From: an uncultured beta proteobacterium
GTDB lineage: Bacteria; Pseudomonadota; Gammaproteobacteria; Burkholderiales; Burkholderiaceae_C
DNA: 48,055 nucleotides
Direction of reading: 5' to 3'
Assembly: GCA_903876715.1 (NCBI GenBank)
Contig: CAIRBF010000153.1
Coordinates: forward strand, 1-48,055
Shown one piece after another: positions 18,501 through 26,062 of this stretch; position 1 is the first letter of the stretch; the number at the start of each line of letters is the position of its first letter. Both the position numbers and the translations under genes were made by a program. Below the pieces are notes generated by a model, which did no database searches, was not told the origin of the DNA, and saw only the letters and a program-made list of their open reading frames with translations.

Positions 18501-19147
18501 ACCTCCTGGATGGTCTTCATGCCGGCCCAGACCCCGGCGTAGCGGCTCATCGCGAGGGCGTGCACGCCCATGTCCAGGATGCCCTGCACGTCCGACGGGA
18601 AGAACACCGGCAGCCCGCAGGCCTTGAAGATGTGGTCGCTCTGGTGCGCGGCCGTGCTGCTCTTGGCGACGTGGTCGTCTCCGGCGATCGCGATCACGCC
18701 GCCGTGCTTGGAGGTGCCGGCGTTGTTGGCGTGCTTGAAGACGTCGGAGCAGCGGTCCACGCCCGGGCCCTTGCCGTACCAGATGCCGAACACACCGTCG
18801 AACTTCTTCGACTGCGGGAACAGGTCCAGCATCTGCGAGCCCCAGACCGCGGTGGCGGCCAGCTCCTCGTTGACGCCGGGCTGGAAGACGATGTTCTGGC
18901 CCGCGAGATGCTTCTTCGCCTGCCACAGGGCCTGGTCGTAGCCGCCGAGCGGGCTGCCGCGGTAGCCGCTGACGAAGCCGGCGGTGTTCAGGCCGGCCAG
19001 GGCGTCGCGCTGGCGCTGCAGCATCGGCAGCCGCACCAGCGCCTGCACGCCGCTCATGAAGGCACGCCCCGATTCGAGCGCGTACTTGTCGTCGAGCGTG
19101 ACGCTCTCCAGGGCCTTGCGTACGGCGTCGGGCAGGGGCGCGTTCAT
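15584..19147 (-). CDS. Indolepyruvate ferredoxin oxidoreductase family protein (fused alpha-beta-gamma)
   Basis: A 1187-residue single-chain 2-oxoacid oxidoreductase that decarboxylates aryl- or branched pyruvates to acyl-CoA, passing electrons to ferredoxin. The N-terminal pyrimidine-binding domain opens with GYRGSPLGGYD. CSGCPHNTS and the thiamine-diphosphate loop with GDGTYYHSG lie around residues 440-530. A cysteine-rich iron-sulfur insert (CEGCGDCSAQSNC, then CNKDFSCVKGFC) starts near 665, and the gamma domain begins with VGGVGGTGV near 755. The ATG at 19147 has GAGGAGAG before it. It diverges from an Lrp-type gene, matching aromatic amino acid breakdown in relatives. A stretch of 131 bases separates it from the ABC operon downstream. 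Confidence 0.9.
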   Translation of the reverse strand: MNAPLPDAVRKALESVTLDDKYALESGRAFMSGVQALVRLPMLQRQRDALAGLNTAGFVSGYRGSPLGGYDQALWQAKKHLAGQNIVFQPGVNEELAATAVWGSQMLDLFPQSKKFDGVFGIWYGKGPGVDRCSDVFKHANNAGTSKHGGVIAIAGDDHVAKSSTAAHQSDHIFKACGLPVFFPSDVQGILDMGVHALAMSRYAGVWAGMKTIQEVVESSASVVVDPQRVRIVLPEDFPMPPGGLHMRWPDGALEQEARLFDHKWYAALAYVRANRLNHNVVEGPNDRFGLIGSGKAYNDMRQALVDLGLDDDTCRQLGIRVHKVNVVWPLEASTAREFARGLREILVVEEKRQMIEYQLKEELYSWRDDVRPTILGKFDEAEGDASGGEWSAPNPSSRRLLRANADLNPSLVAQAIARRLLKLGVPADIQARMQARLAVIEAKERALAALDVRGIERQPWFCSGCPHNTSTRVPEGSRAAAGIGCHFMAVWMGRSTVTFSQMGGEGVSWVGQAPFSKDGHIFANLGDGTYYHSGFLAVRQAIASGVNITYKLLYNDAVAMTGGQPIDGTLRVPEITRELDAEGARRIVIVTDEPAKYDDAAVKARLAPGVTVRHRDELDAVQRELREVEGCTILVYDQTCATEKRRRRKRGTMATPAKTVVINELVCEGCGDCSAQSNCLSVEPVETEFGRKRRINQSTCNKDFSCVKGFCPSFVTVEGGTLKKPRREKRGDLDALPPLPEPVLPLAESPWGIVVGGVGGTGVITIGQLLGMAAHLEGKAVVAQDAGGLAQKGGATWSHVQIANRADALHTSKVDLGKADLVIGCDPIVAASKATLGLALQGRTFVALNSHRTPTAAFVGNPDWQFPEAGCEAAIAATVGPEALGAFDAEEAAVQLLGDSIYTNPLLLGYAWQRGRIPLSRAAVRRAMELNGVQVENNLAAFEWGRRCAHDLAEVRALFAARQVIEILRKPSVDELVARRVDFLTAYQDAAYAQRYLAFVDRVRAAEAALGGKAAPLSEAVARHLFKLMAIKDEYEVARLHTDPAFTQKIASMFDGEVRLVHHLAPPAIAKRNAKGELVKQPFGPWVRKLFPWLARMKALRGTALDLFGKTEERRMERQLLADYEACIGELLQGLSAERLELAARIARIPDEIRGYGHVKERHVKAARAKWEGLMQEWRERSSGGR

Positions 19148-19339
19148 GTCCGTCTCTCCTCGGGTGCGGCGCGCGCTCGGGGCGGGGTCATGGCGGCGAT
19201 AGCTTGCGCCCGGCCACAGCGGCGGCGTCCGTGGCGCGCAGTGTAGGCCGCATCGTTGGTGAAAGGCTTTCTTTCCGATGCAGGAGAGGCCGCGTTCACG
19301 CAACAATCATGCGGCGTTCATGGTCGATCTTTTCAATTC

Positions 19340-19897
19340 ATGCCAAGCAAGCCAAACCTCGGGAAAACGCTGAGGCCTGCCGCCGCGGCCTCGGCGTCCG
19401 CGCTCGACGCCGAGACCTCGGACCGGCTCGACCGTTATGACCTCGCGCTGCTGCACGAGTTGCAGGCCGACGCCCGGCTGTCCAACGCCGAGCTGGCCGA
19501 GCGCATCGGCCTGTCGGCCGCGCCGACCTGGCGCCGCGTCCGGCGCCTGGAGGAGCGCGGCTACATCATCGGCTACCGCGCCGTCATCGACCGCCGCCGC
19601 ATCGGCCTTGGCGTGCTCGCCTTCGTGCGCGTGGACGCCGAGCGCAACAATGCCCAGGCCACGCGCGAGCTCGAGGACCGCATCCGCGGCCTGCCCGAGG
19701 TCGTGGCCTGTCACTACATCAGCGGCGCCGGCACCTTCGAGCTGCACGTCGTGGCCACCGACCTCGAGGCCTACTCGCGCTGGGCGATGGAGACGCTGTT
19801 CAAGCTGCCCAACGTGAAGGACATGCAGACGAGCTTCTCACTCGGCGAGGTCAAGGGCGACGCCGTCTGGCCGCTGGGGCACCTGGCGCGGCGCTGA
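19340..19897 (+). CDS. Lrp/AsnC-family transcriptional regulator
   Basis: A 185-residue regulator. After a 30-residue non-conserved leader, the winged helix-turn-helix is visible in DLALLHELQADARLSNAELAERIGLSAAPTWRRVRRLEERGYIIGY. The RAM ligand domain follows, with VVACHYISGAGTFELHVVATDLEAY and the closing VKDMQTSFSLGEVK. Start chosen at the ATG 19340 (MPSKPN). Lrp proteins sense amino acids and often control a divergent target. Here that target would be the indolepyruvate oxidoreductase, through the 192-base region between them, which contains the palindrome GAAAGGCTTTC at 19261-19271. Confidence 0.9.
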   Translation: MPSKPNLGKTLRPAAAASASALDAETSDRLDRYDLALLHELQADARLSNAELAERIGLSAAPTWRRVRRLEERGYIIGYRAVIDRRRIGLGVLAFVRVDAERNNAQATRELEDRIRGLPEVVACHYISGAGTFELHVVATDLEAYSRWAMETLFKLPNVKDMQTSFSLGEVKGDAVWPLGHLARR

Positions 19898-19936
19898 GCG
19901 CAGGGCGTCACGCCGCGGTGCGTGGCCGGTACCGGC

Positions 19937-21199
19937 TCAGTTCAAGGCCACCGCGTCGCGGGGTCCGGCCTCCTGGCGCGGCCACAGGGCCCAGGCGCGC
20001 AGCGGCTGGCGCATGCGGCCGGCCTGCTGCTCGGCGTTGGCGTCCCAGCCCCAGAAGTAGTCGATGCGCACTGCGCCTGTGATCGCGCTGCCGGTGTCCT
20101 GGGCGACGACGGCCCGCCGCAGCGGCTGGCTGCTCAGCGGCTCGGTCGTGTCGATCCACATCACGGTGCCATAGGGTACGGCCAGCGGGTCGACCGCCAC
20201 CGAGCGCCCCGGCGTCAGCGGCACGCCCTGGGCGCCCCGCGGACCGAGGTCCGGGTCGGGCAGCGCCTCCTCGCGGAAGTAGACGACGCGCGGATTGGCC
20301 CAGACCATCTCCCGGGTGCGCTGCGGTTGGCGTGCCGCCCAGGCACGGATGGCCGGCCAGTTCGCGCCGTCCATGCGCAACTCGCCCCGCTCGACGAGCC
20401 AGCGGCCGACGGAGCGGTAGGGGTGCCCGTTGTGGCCGGCGAACGCGACCCGGACATCGCGCACCCGGCCGTCGGGTTCGGTCACGCGCAGGCGCCCCGA
20501 GCCCTGGATCTGCAGCAGCAGCAGGTCCAGCGGGTGCTGCAGCCAGGCGATCTCGCGTCCCTGCAGGGCGGCGCGTGCCGCGGGCAGGGTCTCGATCTCC
20601 TGCCGCGTCCAGTGGGGCTGGCGTAGCGCGAGGTCGGCCGGTGGCAGGTGTACGGGCACCGGGAAGGCGGCCGACGGCAGGCGCGAGGCCGCCAGCAGGG
20701 GTTCGAAGTAGCCGGTGGCCATGCCGATGTCCTGGCTGGCCGAGGTCTCCAGCCGCCAGGGACGCAGCCAGGTCTGCAGGAAGGCCGACGCCTCCCGGTC
20801 GTCCGCCGGGGGCTGCAGCAGGGCTCGGGCGCAGACCTCGGACCAGCCCGGCGCCGGCCGGCTGCACGAGGCCCGCAGTGCCGGCCAGAGCTCGGCGAGC
20901 CGGTCCTGCTCCAGGCCCGGCAGCGCCTCCCAGCCCACGGGTACCCAGCGCGCCGGGCCGCGGGCGCGCGGGGCGACGTCCGCGTCGATGCCAGGCGGGC
21001 GGTCGACCTCGGGCGGCGCGGCGGTGCCTGAGGCCCGCGTTGGTGCCTCGGGCATCCCGGAAGGGCGCGGGGGCGATACGGTGCAGGCGGCCAGCGTCAG
21101 CACGAGGCTGCCTAGAATCGTTGCGCGACGCACGCGCGCGTACACGAGCCGCACCTGTCGCCAACCGACTCCCCCACCGCCCCGCGCAACATCATCCAT
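19937..21199 (-). CDS. mltA: Membrane-bound lytic murein transglycosylase A
   Basis: Cleaves peptidoglycan glycan strands with formation of 1,6-anhydromuramic acid; an outer-membrane lipoprotein. The lipobox LTLAAC places the lipidated cysteine at about residue 39 from the chosen start. Family segments are GYFEPLLAAS, LLLQIQGSGRLRV, GHNGHPYRSVGRWLVERGEL and the 3D domain with VDPLAVPYGTVMWIDT, VVAQDTGSAI and RIDYFWG. The start is uncertain. ATG 21199 gives a long basic leader and overlaps the opposite-strand small gene. GTG codons at 21154 or 21133 would give a more typical lipoprotein signal. Confidence 0.9.
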   Translation of the reverse strand: MDDVARGGGGVGWRQVRLVYARVRRATILGSLVLTLAACTVSPPRPSGMPEAPTRASGTAAPPEVDRPPGIDADVAPRARGPARWVPVGWEALPGLEQDRLAELWPALRASCSRPAPGWSEVCARALLQPPADDREASAFLQTWLRPWRLETSASQDIGMATGYFEPLLAASRLPSAAFPVPVHLPPADLALRQPHWTRQEIETLPAARAALQGREIAWLQHPLDLLLLQIQGSGRLRVTEPDGRVRDVRVAFAGHNGHPYRSVGRWLVERGELRMDGANWPAIRAWAARQPQRTREMVWANPRVVYFREEALPDPDLGPRGAQGVPLTPGRSVAVDPLAVPYGTVMWIDTTEPLSSQPLRRAVVAQDTGSAITGAVRIDYFWGWDANAEQQAGRMRQPLRAWALWPRQEAGPRDAVALN

Positions 21200-21341
21200 G
21201 TGGCTGCTCATTCTCGAGGCCCTCGCTGCGCTGGCCCTGCTGATCGGGCTGGTGTGGTGGACCATGTTCTCCGGTCGGCGGCGCGGCGAGCGCGCGCAAG
21301 CGGGCAGCGAGGAGCCGTCGCGCCCCGAGGACCGACGCTAG
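21198..21341 (+). CDS. Small single-pass membrane protein, function unknown
   Basis: Forty-seven residues: one hydrophobic helix (LLILEALAALALLIGLVWWTMF) followed by a basic-acidic tail SGRRRGERAQ...PSRPEDRR. No ribosome-binding site is obvious before the ATG. Small membrane proteins of this shape with a WWTMFSGR-like end occur in related genera, to my recollection. The gene lies head to head with mltA, and its ATG overlaps one possible mltA start on the other strand. Function unknown. Confidence 0.55.
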   Translation: MWLLILEALAALALLIGLVWWTMFSGRRRGERAQAGSEEPSRPEDRR

Positions 21342-21403
21342 ACGCGCAGCAGCCGGACAGGTGCCCGCCCATGAGCTTGCGCGCATGCGCGCTCCTCACG
21401 CTC

Positions 21404-21778
21404 TCAATGCAGCACGTCCGCGCGCACGAGCGCGAACTCCGGCACGGGCGCATCGAAGGGCCGCGCGTCCTCGGTCATGCACAGGAAGGTGCCGCGCATC
21501 GTGCCTTGGGGCGTGGCGATGCGGGTCCAGCTCGTGTACTCGAAGTGTTCTCCCGGCTTGAGCACGGGCTGGTGGCCGACGACGGCCAGCCCGCGCACCT
21601 CTTCCGTGTGGCCGGTGGCGTCGCTGATCAGCCACTGGCGGGCGACGAGCTGTGCTGTCGTGTCCCCGGTGTTGGCGATCCGCACGGTGTAGGCGAAGGC
21701 GTACTGCGATTGCGCCGGCTGTGATTGCTCGGGCAGGTAGCGGGCCTGGACGCTGCAGGTGAATTCGGGGCGTGGCAT
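21404..21778 (-). CDS. apaG: ApaG protein (Co2+/Mg2+ efflux-associated, DUF525)
   Basis: A 124-residue beta-sandwich protein. The family signature runs through YAFAYTVRIANTGDTTAQLVARQWLISDATGHTEEVRGLAVVGHQPVLKPGEHFEYTSWTRIATPQGTMRGTF. ApaG is linked to cobalt/magnesium phenotypes in enterobacteria and its biochemical role is unsettled. It is transcribed away from rpe, with a 251-base region between them. Confidence 0.93.
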   Translation of the reverse strand: MPRPEFTCSVQARYLPEQSQPAQSQYAFAYTVRIANTGDTTAQLVARQWLISDATGHTEEVRGLAVVGHQPVLKPGEHFEYTSWTRIATPQGTMRGTFLCMTEDARPFDAPVPEFALVRADVLH

Positions 21779-22029
21779 GGTCTCGATTCTAGGAAGGCAT
21801 CGGTGTCCGTGAGGGCGCCGCGCGCGATGGCCTTGCTGCGGGCCTTCGCAAGATTCGATGCGGTGGTTTCAACGGTGATCCGGCACAGCCCTGGGCCTGG
21901 CTGGTCGATTCCGCGCAAGGGCCGTCGCTGCCGCTGCACTATCGCCGGTCAGGGTCTGGCAGCAAGGCGCCGCGTCGTCCGTTCGCAGCCGGCATCGGCA
22001 GCCGTTGGCACCGATCCTAGAATCAGGCG

Positions 22030-22710
22030 ATGAGCATCTTCCGTATCGCGCCGTCCATCCTGTCCGCGGATTTCGCGCGTCTGGGCGAGGAGGTGCGGGC
22101 CGTGCTCGCAGCCGGTGCCGATTGGATCCATTTCGACGTGATGGACAACCACTACGTGCCGAACCTGACCTTCGGCCCGATGGTGTGTCAGGCGCTGAAG
22201 CCGCACGCGCTGCGCCCCGACGGGTCGAAGGCGCCGATCGATGTGCACCTGATGGTGCAGCCCGTGGACGCACTGGCACAGGCCTTCGCGCGTGCCGGGG
22301 CCGACCTGATCAGCTTCCACCCTGACGCGAGTGCGCACGTGGACCGCACGCTGCAGCTGATCCGCGCCGAGGGCTGCAAGGCGGGCCTGGTGTTCAACCC
22401 GGCGGCGTCGCTCGATGTGCTCGAGTGGACGATCGACCAGCTCGACCTCGTGCTCGTGATGAGCGTCAACCCGGGATTCGGCGGCCAGAGTTTCATCGAC
22501 GGCGCTCTGCGCAAGATCGAGCGTGTGCGCAAGCTCATCGACGCCAGCGGGCGCGACATCCGCCTCGAGGTCGATGGCGGCATCAAGGTCGACAACATCC
22601 GCCGCGTCGCCGACGCGGGCGCCGACACCTTCGTCGCAGGCAGCGCCATCTTCGGCCAGCCCGACTACGCGGCGGTCATCAGTGCGATGCGGGAGCGGCT
22701 CCCCGTTTGA
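22030..22710 (+). CDS. rpe: Ribulose-phosphate 3-epimerase
   Basis: Interconverts ribulose 5-phosphate and xylulose 5-phosphate in the pentose phosphate (or Calvin) pathway; cytoplasmic TIM barrel. The 226 residues contain [10 protein letters not shown] at the N-terminus, the metal/acid region [39 protein letters not shown] and LEVDGGIK with the phosphate-binding AGSAIFG. Length is normal. A TAGAAT-like -10 element lies just before the start (about 22018-22023), giving a very short leader. The next gene, corA, follows after 25 bases. Confidence 0.96.
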   Translation: MSIFRIAPSILSADFARLGEEVRAVLAAGADWIHFDVMDNHYVPNLTFGPMVCQALKPHALRPDGSKAPIDVHLMVQPVDALAQAFARAGADLISFHPDASAHVDRTLQLIRAEGCKAGLVFNPAASLDVLEWTIDQLDLVLVMSVNPGFGGQSFIDGALRKIERVRKLIDASGRDIRLEVDGGIKVDNIRRVADAGADTFVAGSAIFGQPDYAAVISAMRERLPV

Positions 22711-22735
22711 GGCGGCCCCCGCAGGAGGCCCGGCC

Positions 22736-23713
22736 ATGCTCAACGTCTTTACGCTCGCCAGCGGCCGCCTGATCCAGCACGAGATCGGTTCGGGCGAGGC
22801 CCTGCAGGACCTGCAGCCGGTCTGGGTGGATCTCGAGGCGCCGAGCCCGCAGGAGAAGACCTGGGTCAACGCGCGCTTCGGCCTGGCCATCCCCGACGAC
22901 GCCGTCGACGAGGACCTCGAGGAGTCGGCCCGCTTCTACGAAGAGGACAACGGCGAGCTGCACATCCGCTCGGACTTCCTCATCGACAGCGATGACGGCC
23001 CCGATGGCAAGCCTTCGCGCAACGTCCGCGTGGCCTTCATCCTGAAGAACGGCGTGCTGTTCTCGATCCATGCCGAGGACCTGCCGGTCTTCCGCCTGCT
23101 GCGCCTGCGCGCGCGCCGCATCCCGGCGCTGATCGAGGACGCGAAGGACGTGCTGCTCAAGCTCTACGACGCCGACGCCGAGTACTCGGCCGACGCGCTC
23201 GAAGGCATCTACGACCACCTCGAGCGCGTGAGCGCGCGCGTGCTCAAGGAGGACGTCAACGACGCCACCGCGGGCGAGGCGCTGTCGGCGATCGCGCGCG
23301 AGGAGGACCTGAACGGCCGCATCCGGCGCAACGTGATGGACACGCGCCGGGCGCTGAGCTTCATGATGCGCAGCCGCATGCTCAATGCCGAGCAGTTCGA
23401 GGAGGCGCGCCAGATCCTGCGCGACATCGACTCGCTGGACTCGCACACCGCCTTCCTGTTCGACAAGATCAACTTCCTGATGGACGCCACGGTCGGCTTC
23501 ATCAACATCAACCAGAACAAGATCATCAAGATCTTCTCGGTGGCCAGCGTCGCGCTGCTGCCACCGACGCTGATCGCCAGCATCTACGGCATGAACTTCC
23601 GCCACATGCCCGAGCTCGACCAGTCCTGGGGCTACCCGTTCGCGCTGCTGCTGATGGCGGCCTCGGTCGTGGCACCTTTCGTGTATTTCCGACGCAAGGG
23701 GTGGCTGCGATGA
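22736..23713 (+). CDS. corA: CorA-family magnesium/cobalt transport protein
   Basis: A 325-residue pentameric channel subunit. The signature GMN is at 285-287 (IYGMNFRHMPEL) at the end of the first membrane helix, followed by a second helix PFALLLMAASVVAPFVYF and a basic end. The large cytoplasmic N-terminal domain is acidic and helical, as usual. The ATG at 22736 follows GCAGGAGG. The stop overlaps the next gene as ATGA. ApaG, also tied to Mg/Co homeostasis, lies nearby on the other strand. Confidence 0.93.
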   Translation: MLNVFTLASGRLIQHEIGSGEALQDLQPVWVDLEAPSPQEKTWVNARFGLAIPDDAVDEDLEESARFYEEDNGELHIRSDFLIDSDDGPDGKPSRNVRVAFILKNGVLFSIHAEDLPVFRLLRLRARRIPALIEDAKDVLLKLYDADAEYSADALEGIYDHLERVSARVLKEDVNDATAGEALSAIAREEDLNGRIRRNVMDTRRALSFMMRSRMLNAEQFEEARQILRDIDSLDSHTAFLFDKINFLMDATVGFININQNKIIKIFSVASVALLPPTLIASIYGMNFRHMPELDQSWGYPFALLLMAASVVAPFVYFRRKGWLR

Positions 23714-24213
23714 GGCACAGACGGCGGTTGTCGAGGGCGCTGGGCGCCTGGGTGGTCGCGCTCGCGGCTGCGGGCTCTGCGAGCGCCGAACACAAGGCTG
23801 GTCACGGGCCGTTCGGTGACCCGCCCTGGCCCGAGGCCCGCCACGCCGAGCGCACCACGCACACGCTGGCGTACGACATCGACGTGCCGAGCTTCCAACT
23901 GGTGCTTGCGCGCCACCTGTACGAGGCCTACCCGGGCCGCGTGCTGCGCGGCAACCTGCCGCCGGTGCTGCACGCGGTGGTGTTCACCGAGGCCCGGCTC
24001 GACGCCACGGGTCAGGTCGTGCAGGTCGAGGTGCTGCGCGAGCCCGCGGGTTCACCCGAGGTCGCGCCCTGGCTGCGCGCGCTGATCCGGCGCGCCGCGC
24101 CCTACCCGGTGCCAGCCGGTTTGGGGCAAGAGACCGTCTGGTGGCGCGAGGTCTGGCTCGTCGACCGCTCGGCGCGCCTGCAGGCGATGTCCTTGTCGAA
24201 GGGTCAGCGCTGA
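23710..24213 (+). CDS. Exported protein with TonB C-terminal-like domain
   Basis: A 167-residue protein with a Sec signal (MRHRRRLSRALGAWVVALAAAGSASA). The second half, VVFTEARLDATGQVVQVEVLREPAGSPEVAPWLRALIRRAAPYPVPAGL, follows the TonB/TolA C-terminal pattern (strand, Gly turn, strand, helix, then a proline-rich end). It lacks the membrane anchor and periplasmic spacer of a true TonB, since the signal appears cleavable. The start at 23710 overlaps the corA stop (ATGA), so it is translationally coupled to corA. Function unknown; the domain call is tentative. Confidence 0.65.
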   Translation: MRHRRRLSRALGAWVVALAAAGSASAEHKAGHGPFGDPPWPEARHAERTTHTLAYDIDVPSFQLVLARHLYEAYPGRVLRGNLPPVLHAVVFTEARLDATGQVVQVEVLREPAGSPEVAPWLRALIRRAAPYPVPAGLGQETVWWREVWLVDRSARLQAMSLSKGQR

Positions 24214-24243
24214 GCATGCCGGACGGCGCCGGCGACGGGGGCG

Positions 24244-24714
24244 TCAGCCCGCGACGCGGCGCTTGAGCCAGCGCATCAGGCTGCCGACGGCCGGCAGCTT
24301 CTCGTAGAGCTCCTCGGCCGCGTCCCAGTAGTCGCGGTGCAGCACGATGCGGCCATCGGGGCCGAACTTCAGGTGCGTTGCGCCGCGCACGCACTGCACG
24401 GCATCGTCGCCGCGGCGAAAGCGGAACAGGAACTCCCAGGCGATGAAGGCCTCGTTGCCTGCGCCGAAGTGCTCGCGCACGACGAAGCGCGGCTCGCGCA
24501 GGGCCACGTACATGTGCTCGAAGACGCGCCGGATGGCCGCCGTGCCCTGCACCTCGTTGAACGGGTCCTTGAAGCGGGCGTCGTCGGCGTAGATCGACGC
24601 CAGGTCGGCCAGCGCGGCCGGGGTCAGGGCCTCGAACCAGGTGGCTACGCGTTCCAGGCGCGGGTCGGTGCGCGTCGGGGCGGATGCGCCGGGCGTGGCG
24701 GTGTCGGGCGGCAT
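24244..24714 (-). CDS. NTF2-like / SnoaL-domain protein, last gene of the eight-gene operon
   Basis: A 156-residue NTF2-like protein: helices WFEALTPAALADLASIYADDARFKDPFNEVQG, then AAIRRVFEHMYVALREPRF and a sheet with FIAWEFLFRF and THLKFGPDGRIVLHRDYWDAAEELYEKLP. This subgroup is commonly found with the amine oxidase/Cfa gene set. The ATG at 24714 is used here. A GTG at 24723 overlaps the SDR stop (GTGA) and is equally likely as the coupled start. Probably binds a hydrophobic ligand; no reaction is known. Confidence 0.75.
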   Translation of the reverse strand: MPPDTATPGASAPTRTDPRLERVATWFEALTPAALADLASIYADDARFKDPFNEVQGTAAIRRVFEHMYVALREPRFVVREHFGAGNEAFIAWEFLFRFRRGDDAVQCVRGATHLKFGPDGRIVLHRDYWDAAEELYEKLPAVGSLMRWLKRRVAG

Positions 24715-24719
24715 GGTGT

Positions 24720-25493
24720 TCACAGTCCGGTCGCGCGGCGCACGACCTTGAAGTAGGCGCGGTCCCCCAGATGACGGATGAGCTTGAGCCAGCCGGTGAA
24801 GCGCTTCGGGAAGTGCAGATGGAAGCGGCCGCGCCTCCAGCCCTCGATGATGTGGCCCGCGGCCTCCTCGGCCGAGATCAGCGCCGGCATGCGGTAGGTG
24901 TTCTGCCGCGTCGCCGGAGTATCGACATAACCCGGGCAGATGACCGAGACGCCGATGCCCCGGTCGGTGAGGTCGAACCACATGGACTCTGCCAGATTGA
25001 TCAGCGCGGCCTTCGTCGGCCCGTAGGCCAGCGCGCGCGGCAGCCCGCGATAGCCGCTGACGCTGCTGACCAGGCTGATGTGACCGCCGCGCTGCGCGAT
25101 CAGGCCCGGCAGCACGGCGTCGAGCATCACCAGCGCCCCGGTGTAGTTGATCTGCGTCTGTCGCAGGGCTTCGTCGAGGTCGAAGTCGGCCGCGCTGGTG
25201 GGCGTGTAGACGCCGGCGCAGTAGACCGCCACGTCCAGGCCGCCGAAGGCCTGCGCGATCTGCGCCTGTGCCTGGCGCATCGCTTCGCGGTCGGTGGCGT
25301 CCAGAGGCAGCGCCAGCGTCCCCGGGTGCGCGGCCGCGAAGGCCTGCAACGCCGGTGCCGAGCGGGCCGAGACCGCCACGCGCGCGCCCAGCGCGTGCAG
25401 ACGTTCGGCCAGCGCTCGGCCGATGCCAGTGGAGGCGCCGACGATCCAGACGCGCCGTCCGGGCCAGTCGGTGATCGGGGGGTTCAGCGACAT
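24720..25493 (-). CDS. SDR-family oxidoreductase of the light/stress operon
   Basis: A 257-residue short-chain dehydrogenase. The cofactor loop reads IVGASTGIG at about 16-24, followed by CAGVY in place of NNAG and the active site SSVSGYRGLPRALAYGPTKAAL with Tyr and Lys. The C-terminal part (FPKRFTGWLKLIRHLGDRAYFKVV) is basic and amphipathic, suggesting membrane association. It starts 20 bases after the DUF3833 gene. An SDR is a regular member of this gene set in other proteobacteria; its substrate, perhaps a fatty acyl derivative, is not known. Confidence 0.86.
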   Translation of the reverse strand: MSLNPPITDWPGRRVWIVGASTGIGRALAERLHALGARVAVSARSAPALQAFAAAHPGTLALPLDATDREAMRQAQAQIAQAFGGLDVAVYCAGVYTPTSAADFDLDEALRQTQINYTGALVMLDAVLPGLIAQRGGHISLVSSVSGYRGLPRALAYGPTKAALINLAESMWFDLTDRGIGVSVICPGYVDTPATRQNTYRMPALISAEEAAGHIIEGWRRGRFHLHFPKRFTGWLKLIRHLGDRAYFKVVRRATGL

Positions 25494-25513
25494 CGGCAGG
25501 CCGTCCCGGACTT

Positions 25514-26062
25514 TCAGCGTTTGTAGAAAGCGAGGGTGACCTCGCCCAGGCGGATGCCGAACTTGCTCATCACCGCGCGGTTGATCATGACGCGCTCGTC
25601 CATCAGGAACATCCAGTCGTCGAATTGCACGTCCCAGGTGCTGCCGTCCACTGTCAGGCGCAGCGTGTAGGCCCAGTTCAGGGCGTTGCCGGCGGCCACG
25701 CCGGTAGCCTCGCCGACGACGTCGTCGGCGCGGCCGCGCCAGCGTCCGCCGCCCAGGTCGGTGAGGCGCCACACACGGCGTTCGGTCTTGCCGTCGCTGT
25801 AGGTGAAGCGCTCGTCGAGCGTGCCCTCGTTGCCTTGCCAGGTGCCGGTCATCGCCACCGTGAAGCGACGCGCGACCTTGCCGGCGCGGTCGGTGAAGAT
25901 GCCGTGGGCGACGAGCTCGCCATTGAAGTAGCCCTTCAGGTCGAGCACGGGCTTCTCGGCCGCGTAGTCGGCGGGGGTCGGCGCGCTCGCGCAGCCCGAC
26001 AGGGTGGCGGCGCCGGCGGCGAGCGTGACGGCGGAGGCGGTGAGGAGGCGGCGGCGTTTCAT
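25514..26062 (-). CDS. DUF3833 lipoprotein
   Basis: A 182-residue lipoprotein with a lipobox ending in LSGC at about residue 24. The DUF3833 pattern is visible: LKGYFNGELVAHGIFTDRAGKVARRFTV, the GTWQGNEGTLDERFTYSDG block, and TVDGSTWDVQFDDWMFLMDERVMINRAVMSKFGIRLGEVTLAFYK. Its ATG overlaps the stop of the MFS gene (TGATG). Likely a periplasmic-facing lipid-binding or lipocalin-like protein; function not established. Confidence 0.85.
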   Translation of the reverse strand: MKRRRLLTASAVTLAAGAATLSGCASAPTPADYAAEKPVLDLKGYFNGELVAHGIFTDRAGKVARRFTVAMTGTWQGNEGTLDERFTYSDGKTERRVWRLTDLGGGRWRGRADDVVGEATGVAAGNALNWAYTLRLTVDGSTWDVQFDDWMFLMDERVMINRAVMSKFGIRLGEVTLAFYKR

